Of a stretch of 64,000 nucleotides of DNA, positions 1-8,441 are shown piece after piece (the first letter of the stretch is position 1; every line of letters begins with the position of its first letter). The stretch lies in NCBI RefSeq assembly GCF_032484785.1, contig NZ_JAUETR010000001.1:3971501-4035500 (forward strand), given 5' to 3'. The notes beneath the pieces are model-generated. The model searched no databases and was not told where the DNA came from. It saw nothing but the letters and a program-made list of their open reading frames with translations. The DNA comes from Bradyrhizobium sp. SZCCHNS1050. Lineage in GTDB: Bacteria; Pseudomonadota; Alphaproteobacteria; Rhizobiales; Xanthobacteraceae. The position numbers were made by a program, and so were the translations under genes.

Positions 1-309
1 GTATTGCACGATGCGGTCGTTGTCGCGCTTGCGCAGGAAGATGCGCAGATCCACGGCGACCTGGTCGCCTTCGCAGATCATGGTCTTGATCTCGTGCCGG
101 ACCTCGGCATAGCGGCTGCGCGCCGTCTCCCACATCTGCCGCACCTCGGCCTTGCCCCGGCGGCCGCCGAGATGGGGGAAGATGTCGATCGGCGCCGAGG
201 CGAAGTGCTCGAGGTCGTCGGTGCAATGCGCCAGCACGTTGTCGAAATCGCCGGCGGCATGGGCCTCGAGCAGCTTGCGCACGCGCTGCTTGTTGATGTG
301 CTCGATCAT
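1..309 (-). CDS. NTF2/SnoaL-like family protein, partial (N-terminal 103 codons)
   Basis: The first 309 bases, read on the minus strand, give an uninterrupted frame beginning with ATG at 309 (MIEHINKQRVRKLLEAHAAG) that runs off the window edge, so the C-terminus is missing. The pattern of an initial helix, an FDNVLAHCTDDLEH segment, and then strands carrying basic and acidic residues is that of the NTF2/SnoaL-like cone-shaped fold, usually 120-150 residues. That superfamily includes ketosteroid isomerase-like enzymes, polyketide cyclases and non-catalytic ligand binders, so no substrate can be given. The family call is by pattern recognition; the exact function is unknown. Confidence 0.65.
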   Translation of the reverse strand, partial: MIEHINKQRVRKLLEAHAAGDFDNVLAHCTDDLEHFASAPIDIFPHLGGRRGKAEVRQMWETARSRYAEVRHEIKTMICEGDQVAVDLRIFLRKRDNDRIVQY

Positions 310-613
310 CCTGTCTCCACTGACGGGAATGTCCGCGTCGGCGATCTCGTTCTGGAGATGCCGGCGGACGGCCGTCAACCACCTGTGTGACCGTCGGCCG
401 GCTCAATGCGCCGGTACGGTGAACGGAAGCTTGGCGAGTGATCGCGTCACGATCATGTCTCAGCCCACTCTCGGCTCATCTCTCAGCTCATTTCTCAGCT
501 CTTGGGTCATCACCGCGCGCGATAAGGTTCGCGCAATGCGTCATGCCGGTTGCGAGGCGGGAACCGCCCCGCCGCGTCGCCGTTACCTCGCACCATTCTT
601 GCGGAGCTCGATC
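310..613. other. Gene-free stretch with short imperfect tandem repeats
   Basis: No convincing gene is seen here. At about 458-503 there are four imperfect copies of a 10-12 base unit of the form TCTCAGCTCA. The stretch should hold the promoters of the divergent flanking genes, but I cannot place -35/-10 boxes with confidence. Confidence 0.4.
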
Positions 614-859
614 ATGACGATGTCGATCACGAAGACCATGCTGGCCGCCTCCGTCGCAGCGCTGGCGCTGCTGTCGACGCAGGCCGCCGAGGCCAAGGGG
701 TGCATCAAGGGCGCCATCGTCGGCGGCGTGGCCGGCCACTATGCCGGTCATCACGGCGTGCTCGGCGCCGCCGCCGGCTGCCTCTATGGCCGTCACCGCG
801 CCAAGGAGCAGGAGCGTCAGCAGCAGCAGGGCCAGGTGAACGGGCAGGGCCGGACCTAA
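614..859 (+). CDS. Small exported glycine-rich protein
   Basis: Predicted 81-residue protein. Residues 1-27 form a classic Sec signal peptide (basic n-region, AASVAALALLSTQAAEA with an AEA cleavage site), so it is probably periplasmic or surface-located. The mature part has a glycine-zipper-like segment (GAIVGGVAGHYAGHHGVLGA) between two cysteines, followed by a polar tail with a QQQQ run. Glycine-zipper segments of this kind occur in small outer-membrane-associated proteins. ATG at 614 and ATG at 620 are both possible starts; 614 gives the longer n-region. It stands alone between a divergent and a co-directional gene. No function can be assigned. Confidence 0.65.
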   Translation: MTMSITKTMLAASVAALALLSTQAAEAKGCIKGAIVGGVAGHYAGHHGVLGAAAGCLYGRHRAKEQERQQQQGQVNGQGRT

Positions 860-1012
860 TCGATGCCGCGCGTCGACCGTCCTCGGCGTGCCCTCATCCC
901 AGCCGGCGGCGATGGCCTCGCGTGACGGGGCTCACGGTCCTCCTCCGGCGTGCCGGTTAGACGGGAGCGGTCTGGTCCTCGCCGAGGACCGCCGCAACCG
1001 GATGTCCGGGCC

Positions 1013-1405
1013 ATGCTCACCGTCGCCTCTCCCAGCACCTCCGCGCCGAAGGCGCCGCTGCTCAACCTCTTCGAAGGCATGGCGCTGACCGCGCTGTTCC
1101 AGGCCATTCCAACCTATGCCGGCGCCGCGCTGATCCTCAAGCTGGCGCACAGCACGGCGCTGCGGCCCGGCATCATCGGCTTCGTCGCGAGCGCGACCAT
1201 CATCCACGTGCTGATGACTTCCGCTGCGGGGCCGCGCTTTCAGCGCGTGCTCAAGCAGGCCTACGCGGCTGATTTCTACGACGCGACGCTGGGCCTCGCC
1301 GACAAGGTGCTGCGCTGGCGCACGCAGCCCGAGGCATCGCTGCAGCTCCTGGGCTCGACCGTGATGCTGGCGCTGCTGTCGGTCGCGGTGCTGGCGATGG
1401 GATGA
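1013..1405 (+). CDS. Small integral membrane protein of unknown function
   Basis: Predicted 130-residue protein with at least three hydrophobic segments: around residues 21-45 (LFEGMALTALFQAIPTYAGA), 55-72 (GIIGFVASATIIHVLMTSAA) and the C-terminal 18 residues (STVMLALLSVAVLAMG). The middle part (PRFQRVLKQAYAADFYDATLG) is amphipathic and would lie on the cytoplasmic face. I recognise no catalytic motif. ATG at 1013 is chosen as the only start that precedes the first hydrophobic segment in a coding-like codon pattern. It is monocistronic as far as can be seen. Confidence 0.55.
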   Translation: MLTVASPSTSAPKAPLLNLFEGMALTALFQAIPTYAGAALILKLAHSTALRPGIIGFVASATIIHVLMTSAAGPRFQRVLKQAYAADFYDATLGLADKVLRWRTQPEASLQLLGSTVMLALLSVAVLAMG

Positions 1406-2069
1406 GCCGGCATCGCCTCCTCACGATGGATGGGCGCGGCGCTGTCGCTCGTCGCAGCTTGCCTAGGACGACGGCGGAGGGGAGAACTCATTTACGATTC
1501 AAACAGCCGAAGAGAGTCCGGGACATGACGGCGCGGTCTCGCGGCATGGGATGCCCGAGTGATGCGATCCGCGTGGCCCTCGTGAGTGCAGAGGGCGCAG
1601 GGAATGCCGGGTGAAGGCCTCACCCATGGCCCGCCTGCGAAAAAAATGCAGGCGGCAGGTACCACAGGCAAAGCCGATTCAACCGGCATTCCCTGCGCGA
1701 CGGTCTTCACGCTTATACGCAGTCTCCCTGGTGCGCCGGGCTTGTTGGCCACCATCCCCAGCGCCATGCGCTCGCATTGCGCCGGGTTGATACCAGCGTC
1801 GGGGTATCAGGACGCTGCGACTTCACGTCCGCAAGCGATCGTTCGTCGGCACCCTCGTCGAAGAGAATGCTGCGATCTCTCGCGGCCATCGCATCCCCGC
1901 CTCGCGTGTCGTGACGATCGCGCGCTACGCCCCTCTGCGGTGAGGCGGGATGCGAGGAGATAATCATGATTTCTGATAATTCGCAAGAAGTTTATTTTTT
2001 CCGGAATATGCGCGCTTCATCTCTCGCGTTGTCTGGCGGGCCGTCTGATGGATTTCGTGAAGGGCACCC
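1406..2069. other. 664-base gene-free stretch dominated by repeat sequence
   Basis: No gene is supported here. The short open frames in this stretch follow the palindromic repeat described separately (about 1550-1965) and do not show coding codon bias. The right end is AT-richer (around 1966-2010) and lies downstream of the zinc-ribbon gene on the opposite strand. Confidence 0.6.
1550..1965. repeat. Degenerate long palindromic intergenic repeat, Bradyrhizobium type
   Basis: The stretch contains nested inverted repeats: a perfect 16-base pair (GCGCAGGGAATGCCGG at 1595-1610 and its complement at 1683-1698), an inner perfect 8-base hairpin (CCGCCTGC at 1631-1638, GCAGGCGG at 1648-1655, A-rich loop), a gataccagcgtcggggtatc hairpin near 1790-1810, and an outer imperfect pair of CGCATCCCCGCCTC (about 1889-1902) with GAGGCGGGATGCG (about 1939-1953). 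From memory this resembles a repeat found in many copies between genes of Bradyrhizobium genomes; that recollection needs a genome search. Confidence 0.6.
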
Positions 2070-2351
2070 CTAATTTGGGTCCGACGCCGCGAGAAATTCT
2101 TCCGCTTTGGCTCGGCTCGAGAACCGCCCGAGCTCTTCATAGGACGGCTCGTCCTCGGCGTCATCAGCCGATCGCAGGACGACAAAGCAATCCTCATTTC
2201 TCAAAATCAGCTCTGTCAGGTCCTCGCTCCGGGACGGAGACATGTCGCGGGCGCCGCAATGAGGACACTCGTCGTCGCACATGCACGACCATTCATCGGT
2301 CCAGGCCTGCGCGCAACGTTCACAGCGATAGAAGTTCAAGAACCAGGCCAT
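2070..2351 (-). CDS. Small zinc-ribbon protein, second gene of the DpnI-like unit
   Basis: Predicted 93-residue soluble protein. Its N-terminal 40 residues carry a zinc-ribbon pattern: CERC at about 9-12, a single Cys in WSCMCDDECPHCG, and CPHC at about 30-33, enough thiols to bind one metal. The C-terminal half is acidic (DDAEDEPSYEELGRF). ATG at 2351 has a GAGG Shine-Dalgarno about 7 bases upstream, and the stop of the DpnI-like gene ends only 9 bases before this start, so the two are probably co-transcribed. Small zinc ribbons like this may bind nucleic acid or a protein partner; whether it acts with the nuclease is unknown. Confidence 0.7.
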   Translation of the reverse strand: MAWFLNFYRCERCAQAWTDEWSCMCDDECPHCGARDMSPSRSEDLTELILRNEDCFVVLRSADDAEDEPSYEELGRFSSRAKAEEFLAASDPN

Positions 2352-2360
2352 TGCCGGACC

Positions 2361-3128
2361 TCATGTCTTCAAACGATAGCGGCCGCGCGCTACGAACTCC
2401 AGGAATCCCTGATCGCGCAGGACCTGGAGCTGCTGGCGGATTTTTGGCCGGACGTTCTGGTTGCCGGGATAGAGCAGGCTGAGATGGCGGTCGAAAGCGT
2501 AGACATCATCGAGCGTGAATTCCGGCTTGCCGAGCGACTCGACGCATTTCAGCACCTCGATCAGCCATCCGCGCGCATCCAGGGATTCCTTGCGGAGGAA
2601 GAGCGTCCGGCTCCATTCCTGCAGCACTAGCTCCTTGGCGCGGACGACGCCATTCTGCACGATGTGAATCTTGCCCGACTCGGGAACGCGATCGAGAAGA
2701 ATGTTCGAGCCGACCCACCCCGCGCGCCGCGCGGTCGCCGCGAGCGGCTTGCGCTGCTCGATGATATCGCGGACGAAGAAATGCTTCGGCACGACGAAGA
2801 GGTTGATGACCGACCGGGTGTCACGGTCATAGTTCATCAGCAGGAGATTGGGATTGTTGCTGGCGGCCAGCCGCTCGCACTTCGTCCCATAGGCGCCGTC
2901 GGCGACCTTGGCGCCGAATGCCTTCTTCTGGCTCTTCAGCTCGAATTCTTCGCTGCAGGCTTTACAGAGAAAATCCGCCAGCGGGCTGTTGTTTGGAAAC
3001 TGCGTCATGTTCGACTGGCCGCAGTTCGGACAATAGGCTTGCGCGCCAACCCACGCCTCGGTCCACGCCCGCGCCTTCTGCGTGCCGCTGGTGTAGGCGG
3101 TCTGGGATTCTTCGAAGCCGAGTTTCAT
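2361..3128 (-). CDS. DpnI-family methyl-directed type IIM restriction endonuclease
   Basis: Predicted 255 residues, essentially the length of DpnI (254). The alignment to DpnI, recalled from memory, is colinear. A zinc site is formed by C33, C36, C55 and C58 (YCPNCG and CKACSEE). The PD-(D/E)xK centre reads D52...E63-L-K65, matching DpnI D53, E64 and K66. Shared blocks follow: DGAYGTKCER, ASNNPNLLLMNYD, QRKPLAATARRAGWVGSNI, LFLRKESLDARGW, and a C-terminal winged helix ending IRQQLQVLRDQGFLEFVARGRYR, which in DpnI also reads the methylated site. DpnI cuts GATC only when adenine is N6-methylated. I chose ATG 3128 because the upstream codons derive from a repeat and this start matches the DpnI N-terminus. 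No methylase or helicase gene adjoins it. Confidence 0.88.
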   Translation of the reverse strand: MKLGFEESQTAYTSGTQKARAWTEAWVGAQAYCPNCGQSNMTQFPNNSPLADFLCKACSEEFELKSQKKAFGAKVADGAYGTKCERLAASNNPNLLLMNYDRDTRSVINLFVVPKHFFVRDIIEQRKPLAATARRAGWVGSNILLDRVPESGKIHIVQNGVVRAKELVLQEWSRTLFLRKESLDARGWLIEVLKCVESLGKPEFTLDDVYAFDRHLSLLYPGNQNVRPKIRQQLQVLRDQGFLEFVARGRYRLKT

Positions 3129-3185
3129 GTGAGCAGAGTAGCTCAACATCATATGTATTCCAGTCGAGATCGCGGGACCGGAGGT

Positions 3186-3274
3186 CATTGCGAGCGAAGC
3201 GGCGAAGCGAAGCAATCCAGATCAGGCCAAGTGCATGGACTGGATTGCTTCGTCGTTGTCGCTCCTCGCAATGA
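3186..3274. repeat. Palindromic REP-like element, copy 1
   Basis: CATTGCGAGCGAAGC at the left end and GCTCCTCGCAATG at the right end are inverted, with an inner pair CGAAGCAATCCAG / CTGGATTGCTTCG. A near-identical element lies at 41721-41800. It sits between the DpnI-like gene and uvrB, could form a long hairpin on either strand, and may terminate transcription. Confidence 0.8.
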
Positions 3275-3295
3275 GGCGGCGAGAAGGTTTACACC

Positions 3296-6200
3296 TCACC
3301 GCTTCTTCCACCCGCCGCGCTTTCCCGGCGCGCCACCGGTCGAGCGCGGAGCCGGGCCGAATTCGGGGCCGGACTCGCGGGAGTTGGTGGGCTGGATGAT
3401 CTTGCTGCTGCTGCCGAATGGCTTTGGCGGCAGCTTGGCGTTGGGGCGGTAGGGCAGGGATTCCGGGCCGTGCATCTCGTCGAGATGCGGCTTGTGGACT
3501 TTGGAGCCGGTGCTTGGGCCGCCGCTGATGATGTCGTCGAGGGACGGCGCGAGCGGGTCGCGGGGCTTCACCCCACCCCGGCCGCCTTTGGCGGCCGACC
3601 CTCCCCCTCCAGGGGAGGGTGAAGAGGAGCCGCCAGCGCGTGCCGCAGCGCCACGGCCCTTCATCGCCGTGGTCGGGAGATTGGCGGCGTCGCCGTATTT
3701 CTTGGCGCCGGCGTAGCTGCCCGCCTTGCTCTGCACGGTGCGCTGCTTGGCGGTGGGGTCGTCGACGACGGCGAGCTCGGTGGCGCGGAGGCGCTTGACC
3801 TCGTCGCGGAGGCGGGCGGCTTCCTCGAAGTTCAAATCGGCGGCGGCTTCGCGCATCCGGGTTTCGAGATCGGCCAGCACCGCCTCGAAATTGTGGCCGA
3901 TCGAGATGACGTCGTCGGTGGTGGTGCCGCCGCCGGTCTCGATCAGCACGTGGTCGCGCTCGTAGACCGAGTTGAGGATGTCGCCGATCGACTTCTTGAC
4001 GCTCTCCGGCGTGATGCCATGGGCCGTGTTGTACTCCACCTGCTTCTCGCGGCGGCGGTTGGTCTCGGCGATGGCGCGCTCCATCGAGCCGGTCATCTGA
4101 TCGGCGTAGAGGATCACCTTGCCGTCGACGTTGCGCGCGGCGCGGCCGATGGTCTGGATCAGCGACGTCTCGCTGCGCAGAAAACCTTCCTTGTCGGCGT
4201 CGAGGATCGCGACCAGCGCGCATTCGGGAATGTCGAGGCCCTCGCGCAGCAGGTTGATGCCGACCAGCGCGTCGAACGCGCCGAGGCGCAAGTCACGGAT
4301 GATCTCGATGCGCTCGATGGTGTCGATGTCCGAATGCATGTAGCGGACGCGGATGCCCTGCTCGTGCAGATATTCGGTGAGGTCCTCGGCCATGCGCTTG
4401 GTCAGCACCGTGATCAGCGAGCGGTAGCCGGCCTGCGCGGTGGCGCGGACCTCGCCGAGCAGATCGTCGACCTGGGTGCGCGCGGGGCGGATGTCGACGG
4501 GGGGATCAATCAGTCCGGTCGGGCGGATGACCTGCTCGACGAACACGCCGCCGGCCTCGTTCAGCTCCCAGCCGCCGGGGGTCGCCGACACCGCCACGGT
4601 CTGCGGCCGCATCATGTCCCATTCCTCGAAGCGCAGCGGGCGGTTGTCCATGCAGGACGGCAGGCGGAAGCCGTATTCGGCCAGGGTCGCCTTGCGGCGG
4701 AAGTCGCCGCGGAACATGCCGCCGATCTGCGGGACCGTGACGTGGCTCTCGTCGGCGAACACCAGCGCATTGTCGGGGACGTATTCGAACAAGGTCGGCG
4801 GCGGCTCGCCGGGCAGCCGGCCGGTGAGATAGCGTGAGTAGTTCTCGATGCCGGCGCAACTGCCGGTCGCCTCCATCATCTCCAGATCGAAGGTGGTGCG
4901 CTGCTCCAGCCGCTGCGCCTCGAGCAGGCGGCCCTGCGCATGCAGCTGGTCGAGCCGCATCTTCAACTCGGATTTGATCGACTTCATCGCCTGCACCAAA
5001 GTCGGGCGCGGCGTTACATAGTGCGAATTGGCGTAGACCTTGATGAACTCCAGTTCGTCCTGCTTGTGGCCGGTGAGCGGATCGAACTCCTCGATGTTCT
5101 CCACGGTGTCGCCGAACAGGTTCACGCGCCAGGCGCGGTCCTCATAGTGCGCCGGGAAGATGTCGATGACGTCGCCCCGCACGCGAAAGGTGCCGCGGGT
5201 GAAATCGTGCTGGGTGCGCTTGTATTGCAAAGCGACGAGGTCGGCGATGAGCTGGCGCTGGTCGATGCGCTCGCCCTTCTTCAGCGCGAAGGTCATCGCG
5301 GTGTAGGTCTCGACCGAGCCGATACCGTAGATGCACGACACCGAGGCGACGATGATGACGTCGTCGCGCTCGAGCAGGGCGCGCGTCGCGGCGTGGCGCA
5401 TCCGGTCGATCTGCTCGTTGATCGAGGAATCCTTCTCGATGTAGGTGTCGGTGCGCGGGACGTAGGCCTCGGGCTGGTAGTAGTCGTAATAGGAGACGAA
5501 ATACTCGACCGCGTTGTCGGGGAAGAAGCTCTTGAACTCGCCATAGAGCTGCGCGGCGAGCGTCTTGTTCGGCGCCAGGATGATGGCCGGGCGCTGCGTC
5601 GCCTCGATCACCTTCGCCATGGTGTAGGTCTTGCCGGAGCCGGTGACGCCGAGCAGCACCTGGGTGCGGTCGTTGCGCGCGATGCCCTCGACCAGCTCCT
5701 TGATCGCCTGCGGCTGGTCGCCCTTCGGCTCATAGGCCGACTTGATCTCGAAGCGGACGCCGCCTTCCGACTTCTCGGGGCGCGGCGGCCGGTGCGGCGT
5801 CCACACTTTGACCGAGCCGTCGTCCTTGCGGAACTCGGGACGGCCCTCGCGGATCAGCGACTCCAGCGCTTCCGCCGTGGCCTTGACGCCGAGCGCCTCC
5901 ATCTTGTTGCGCGGCGGCCGGGCGAGCGCCTCCTCGTCGTCCTCGGCGGTGGGCAGGCCGAGCTGCCGCGCCAGTTCCGGATCGAGCGTCGGGATGGTGG
6001 CGGCGGTGCCGTAATTGGCTTGCGGCGCTTCGGCGAGTCCGGAGGCTGAGGCGGCGTCATCCGCCCCGAGGGGGTGATGCTGCGGAGGGAGGCCCCCACC
6101 CTGGCCCTCCCCCGCACGCGGGGGAGGGGACGCTAGCGGCGCAGTCTCGGCATCATCGCTGGCGCCGGCACGCGGCGCCTGCCGCCTGGAGCCCTCCCCC

Positions 6201-6577
6201 GCGTGCGGGGGAGGGTTGGGTGGGGGCGGGCCATGCGACGGATCGTTGTTTGACGATGAACGTCCACCCACCGGCTGCGGATTCGGCCGCAGCGGCATGG
6301 ACCGCGCCGAGGCATCGCCCGTCGCAACCTCAGCGCTCTTGCCGCGCGTCGACGCCCGCGCGCGGTGCGCGGCGGCCTCGCCGCCGCTGCGGCGGTCCCA
6401 GGAATTGTCCGGCGGCGGCTTCAGTCCCGTTGAGGAACCGATGCCGCTCTCGCCGCGGTTGATGGCGGGATTGAGCAGCTCGGCGAGCGCGGGCGCGATC
6501 GGCTGCACGTCGGGCCGGTGCGCTTTCGATTTCGGGGTTCGGCCTGGCTTCTTGGGAGTGTCGGGGGTCTTCGCCAT
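3296..6577 (-). CDS. uvrB: UvrABC system subunit B, with long N-terminal extension and in-frame repeats
   Basis: UvrB is the damage-verifying helicase-like subunit of nucleotide excision repair; it is loaded by UvrA and recruits UvrC. The 1093-residue product is much longer than the usual ~670. Residues 1-270 are a low-complexity extension; the UvrB core starts near 275 ([17 protein letters not shown]). Walker A is GVTGSGKT at 310-317. The beta-hairpin region [19 protein letters not shown], the DESHVT box, the helicase motif [15 protein letters not shown] and a C-terminal UVR motif ([15 protein letters not shown]) all follow. Two stretches, about residues 117-162 and 984-1001, are encoded by palindromic GC-rich repeats. 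ATG 6577 ([11 protein letters not shown]) is preferred to an upstream start because the preceding codons look non-coding. Confidence 0.97.
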   Translation of the reverse strand: MAKTPDTPKKPGRTPKSKAHRPDVQPIAPALAELLNPAINRGESGIGSSTGLKPPPDNSWDRRSGGEAAAHRARASTRGKSAEVATGDASARSMPLRPNPQPVGGRSSSNNDPSHGPPPPNPPPHAGEGSRRQAPRAGASDDAETAPLASPPPRAGEGQGGGLPPQHHPLGADDAASASGLAEAPQANYGTAATIPTLDPELARQLGLPTAEDDEEALARPPRNKMEALGVKATAEALESLIREGRPEFRKDDGSVKVWTPHRPPRPEKSEGGVRFEIKSAYEPKGDQPQAIKELVEGIARNDRTQVLLGVTGSGKTYTMAKVIEATQRPAIILAPNKTLAAQLYGEFKSFFPDNAVEYFVSYYDYYQPEAYVPRTDTYIEKDSSINEQIDRMRHAATRALLERDDVIIVASVSCIYGIGSVETYTAMTFALKKGERIDQRQLIADLVALQYKRTQHDFTRGTFRVRGDVIDIFPAHYEDRAWRVNLFGDTVENIEEFDPLTGHKQDELEFIKVYANSHYVTPRPTLVQAMKSIKSELKMRLDQLHAQGRLLEAQRLEQRTTFDLEMMEATGSCAGIENYSRYLTGRLPGEPPPTLFEYVPDNALVFADESHVTVPQIGGMFRGDFRRKATLAEYGFRLPSCMDNRPLRFEEWDMMRPQTVAVSATPGGWELNEAGGVFVEQVIRPTGLIDPPVDIRPARTQVDDLLGEVRATAQAGYRSLITVLTKRMAEDLTEYLHEQGIRVRYMHSDIDTIERIEIIRDLRLGAFDALVGINLLREGLDIPECALVAILDADKEGFLRSETSLIQTIGRAARNVDGKVILYADQMTGSMERAIAETNRRREKQVEYNTAHGITPESVKKSIGDILNSVYERDHVLIETGGGTTTDDVISIGHNFEAVLADLETRMREAAADLNFEEAARLRDEVKRLRATELAVVDDPTAKQRTVQSKAGSYAGAKKYGDAANLPTTAMKGRGAAARAGGSSSPSPGGGGSAAKGGRGGVKPRDPLAPSLDDIISGGPSTGSKVHKPHLDEMHGPESLPYRPNAKLPPKPFGSSSKIIQPTNSRESGPEFGPAPRSTGGAPGKRGGWKKR
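3569..3625. repeat. Palindromic element inside uvrB (C-terminal part)
   Basis: Within the uvrB frame there are two hairpins: GCCGCCTTTGGCGGC (3581-3595) and CCCTCCCC-TCC-AGGGGAGGG (about 3599-3619). They encode the glycine-rich [17 protein letters not shown] segment after the UVR motif and do not break the frame. Confidence 0.75.
6091..6226. repeat. Inverted pair of palindromic elements inside uvrB (N-terminal part)
   Basis: Two copies of the same element face each other: one at 6091-6128 containing CCCTCCCCCGCACGCGGGGG, and an inverted one at 6192-6226 containing CCCTCCCCCGCGTGCGGGGG. Each core is itself near-palindromic, so both orientations encode a similar peptide (PPPHAGEG and PPPRAGEG) in the UvrB frame. 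Confidence 0.85.
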
Positions 6578-6764
6578 GGCCCGAATATGGGACGGATGGC
6601 GCCGAGTTGAAAGAGTGATCGGGCGCCGCGCACCAGCCTTGCTGACAGCATGGTGGCAGCAGCAGGCATCGAGACGCACTGCTCCCGAAAGGCCACACGA
6701 GATCAGCGGGCGACTCGCGAGCCATGGCGCGCACGATGGCGTTGCCGCGACGCCACGCTGCCGT

Positions 6765-6947
6765 TCAATGCCGCGTCGGCTGCTCGACGATGTCGAGATG
6801 CACGCCGTGGCAGGCGACGCATTGCAGGGCCCAGTACTCGGAACCGCCGCGGCCGTTGATGACGCTCAGGACGCTCAGCTCCGCATCGCAGTCCGGGCAT
6901 CGCGTACGCACCGAAAAAGCGAGGTGTTTGACGGCAGGCTCAGCCAT
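6765..6947 (-). CDS. Small double-CxxC zinc-ribbon protein
   Basis: Predicted 60-residue protein with two CxxC pairs (CPDCDAEL at about 17-20 and [10 protein letters not shown] at about 43-46) spaced as in a rubredoxin-like zinc ribbon. Between them is a short strand region ([19 protein letters not shown]). ATG at 6947 gives the whole ribbon. It lies upstream of uvrB on the same strand but about 190 bases away, so an operon is doubtful. No function can be assigned; the paired CxxC motifs are the main reason to believe it is real. Confidence 0.6.
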   Translation of the reverse strand: MAEPAVKHLAFSVRTRCPDCDAELSVLSVINGRGGSEYWALQCVACHGVHLDIVEQPTRH

Positions 6948-7148
6948 GAATTGCAGTCCGCATTACGAATACACTCGGCATTTCGAATTGGCGTTTGATG
7001 TTGGCTTGGAACCGTCTGGCCGCGCGAGGGGACTCTCGGGGACTTCACTCTCGGAGATTGTTCCACGTCGCGCTATCCGTCTTTTCCCGGGGGTCGGTCG
7101 ATATCCTCCGTCGCGTGCTTCAAAGTGCTGCGATTCGGTCTGCAGTTG

Positions 7149-7361
7149 TCAGCGCCACCGCTTGCGAAAGCGGTCGATATGGCTTTTCGCGTCGGCAATC
7201 GCCATGTCCGCATCGGACCAGGCGAAGCCGACTTCGAGCGAGGGGAACGAAACGCCATTGATCACCACCGGGGTCATGTCCGCGCGGCGGATCCGCGCGT
7301 GCCACAAGCCGCGTCCTGCTTCGAACGGCTCGATGGCGAAGTCCTCGTACAAATACGTCAT
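7149..7361 (-). CDS. Short conserved-type hypothetical protein
   Basis: Predicted 70 residues (MTYLYEDFAIEPFEAGRGLWHARIRRAD...). It is compact, rich in aromatic and charged residues, with no membrane segment and no metal motif. ATG 7361 is preferred because an AGGA lies eight bases upstream; an in-frame ATG at 7415 would add 18 residues and begin 12 bases after the LysR stop. Being co-directional with the LysR gene, it may be read from the same transcript. I do not recognise a family with known function. Confidence 0.6.
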   Translation of the reverse strand: MTYLYEDFAIEPFEAGRGLWHARIRRADMTPVVINGVSFPSLEVGFAWSDADMAIADAKSHIDRFRKRWR

Positions 7362-7427
7362 TGCGCAGTCCTGGATGTCCCGAATGGCAACGACAGCATG
7401 AATTGGTCCGGGCATTTGTGAACGGGT

Positions 7428-8351
7428 TCACACGTCAGCGTCTTTTTTGATGGCGTCCCTGCGCTGGGAATTCCGGGTCGCGGGCTGTGACGCCGCGCGC
7501 ATGATCCAGCGTCGGAACGCGGCGAAATCACGTTGGCCGGCCTGGAAATGGCGGTAGACAAGATACCAGCGCTCGCCTTTTGGGACGGTCAATGCAAACG
7601 GTGCAACCAGGCGTCCCGCCGCGAGGTCGTCGTCGATATAGGGACGGATGCCCATGGCGACGCCGAGCCCGTCGATCGCGGCCTGCAGCGCATGTCCATA
7701 GTACTGGAACTCGGTGCCGCGCGCGCTGACGCGCGTGACGCCCGCGGCCTTCAGCCACAACGCCCAGTCCTCGGCGGCATGCGACACCCGCAGCAGGCTC
7801 GAGCCCTTGAGATCGGCAGGCTTCTTCAAGGTCGCGGCGAGCCGCGGCGTGCACACCGGCACGAGATCCGCGGCGAACAGCGGCTCGGCGACGAGGCCCG
7901 GCCAGGCGCCGTGGCCGAGCTTGATGCCGCAGCTCCAATCGTCGCCGAACGGCACCGCCGCCCCGCCGGTGGTGATGCGGACCTCGATGTCCGGCTGCTC
8001 GGTGCTGAAATCGGCCAGACGCGGGATCAGCCATTTCATCGCGAACGTCGGCCCGACGCCGAGCGTCAGCACCCGCATCGATGACGGCGCCATGATCTGC
8101 GCGGTCAGGCTCGACAGCGCGTCGAAGATCGGCGTCAGCCCGCTCTGATAGGCGCGGCCGGCGGCGGTGAGCGCCAGGCGGTTGGCCTTGCGCTCGAACA
8201 GCACGACGCCCAGCCGCTGCTCGAGCAGATTGACCATGCGGCTGATCGCGGCCGCGGAGACGTTGAGCTCGCTGCCTGCCGCGGCGAAGCTGCCGGTGCG
8301 CGCCGCCGCCTCGAACGCCTTGATGCCGTTGAGGAACAGCAGCCGTCTCAT
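7428..8351 (-). CDS. LysR-family transcriptional regulator (GcvA-like)
   Basis: Predicted 307 residues. The N-terminal winged helix-turn-helix is clear (LNGIKAFEAAARTGSFAAAGSELNVSAAAISRMVNLLEQRLGVVLFER, residues 5-55) and is followed by a type 2 periplasmic-binding effector domain (about 90-295). The A-A-R-x-G-S-F-x-x-A-A pattern with the IKAFEAA start is typical of the GcvA group. ATG 8351 is chosen over an ATG ten codons upstream because a GAGG lies six bases before it. The TauE/SafE exporter gene starts divergently 90 bases away, the usual arrangement for a LysR protein and its target, so it may control that gene. Confidence 0.92.
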   Translation of the reverse strand: MRRLLFLNGIKAFEAAARTGSFAAAGSELNVSAAAISRMVNLLEQRLGVVLFERKANRLALTAAGRAYQSGLTPIFDALSSLTAQIMAPSSMRVLTLGVGPTFAMKWLIPRLADFSTEQPDIEVRITTGGAAVPFGDDWSCGIKLGHGAWPGLVAEPLFAADLVPVCTPRLAATLKKPADLKGSSLLRVSHAAEDWALWLKAAGVTRVSARGTEFQYYGHALQAAIDGLGVAMGIRPYIDDDLAAGRLVAPFALTVPKGERWYLVYRHFQAGQRDFAAFRRWIMRAASQPATRNSQRRDAIKKDADV

Positions 8352-8441
8352 CGCGCCCTCAGGAAAACTGATGGAGGGCAAGATAACTCGGTTTGTGCGG
8401 ATATCGCCAGTGCGACAAATTGCATGGCGAGGAGATCAGCC

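Noticed and set aside
458..503. Short tandem repeat as a regulatory array
   Set aside because: Only four imperfect 10-12 base copies; no known function and not symmetrical.
1402..1963. Plus-strand frames of 70-125 residues covering 1402-1614 and 1586-1963
   Set aside because: They lie in the palindromic repeat and its flank and show no coding pattern.
2361..3215. Longer 284-residue version of the DpnI-like protein
   Set aside because: The extra N-terminal codons come from the adjacent REP-like repeat and have no counterpart in DpnI.
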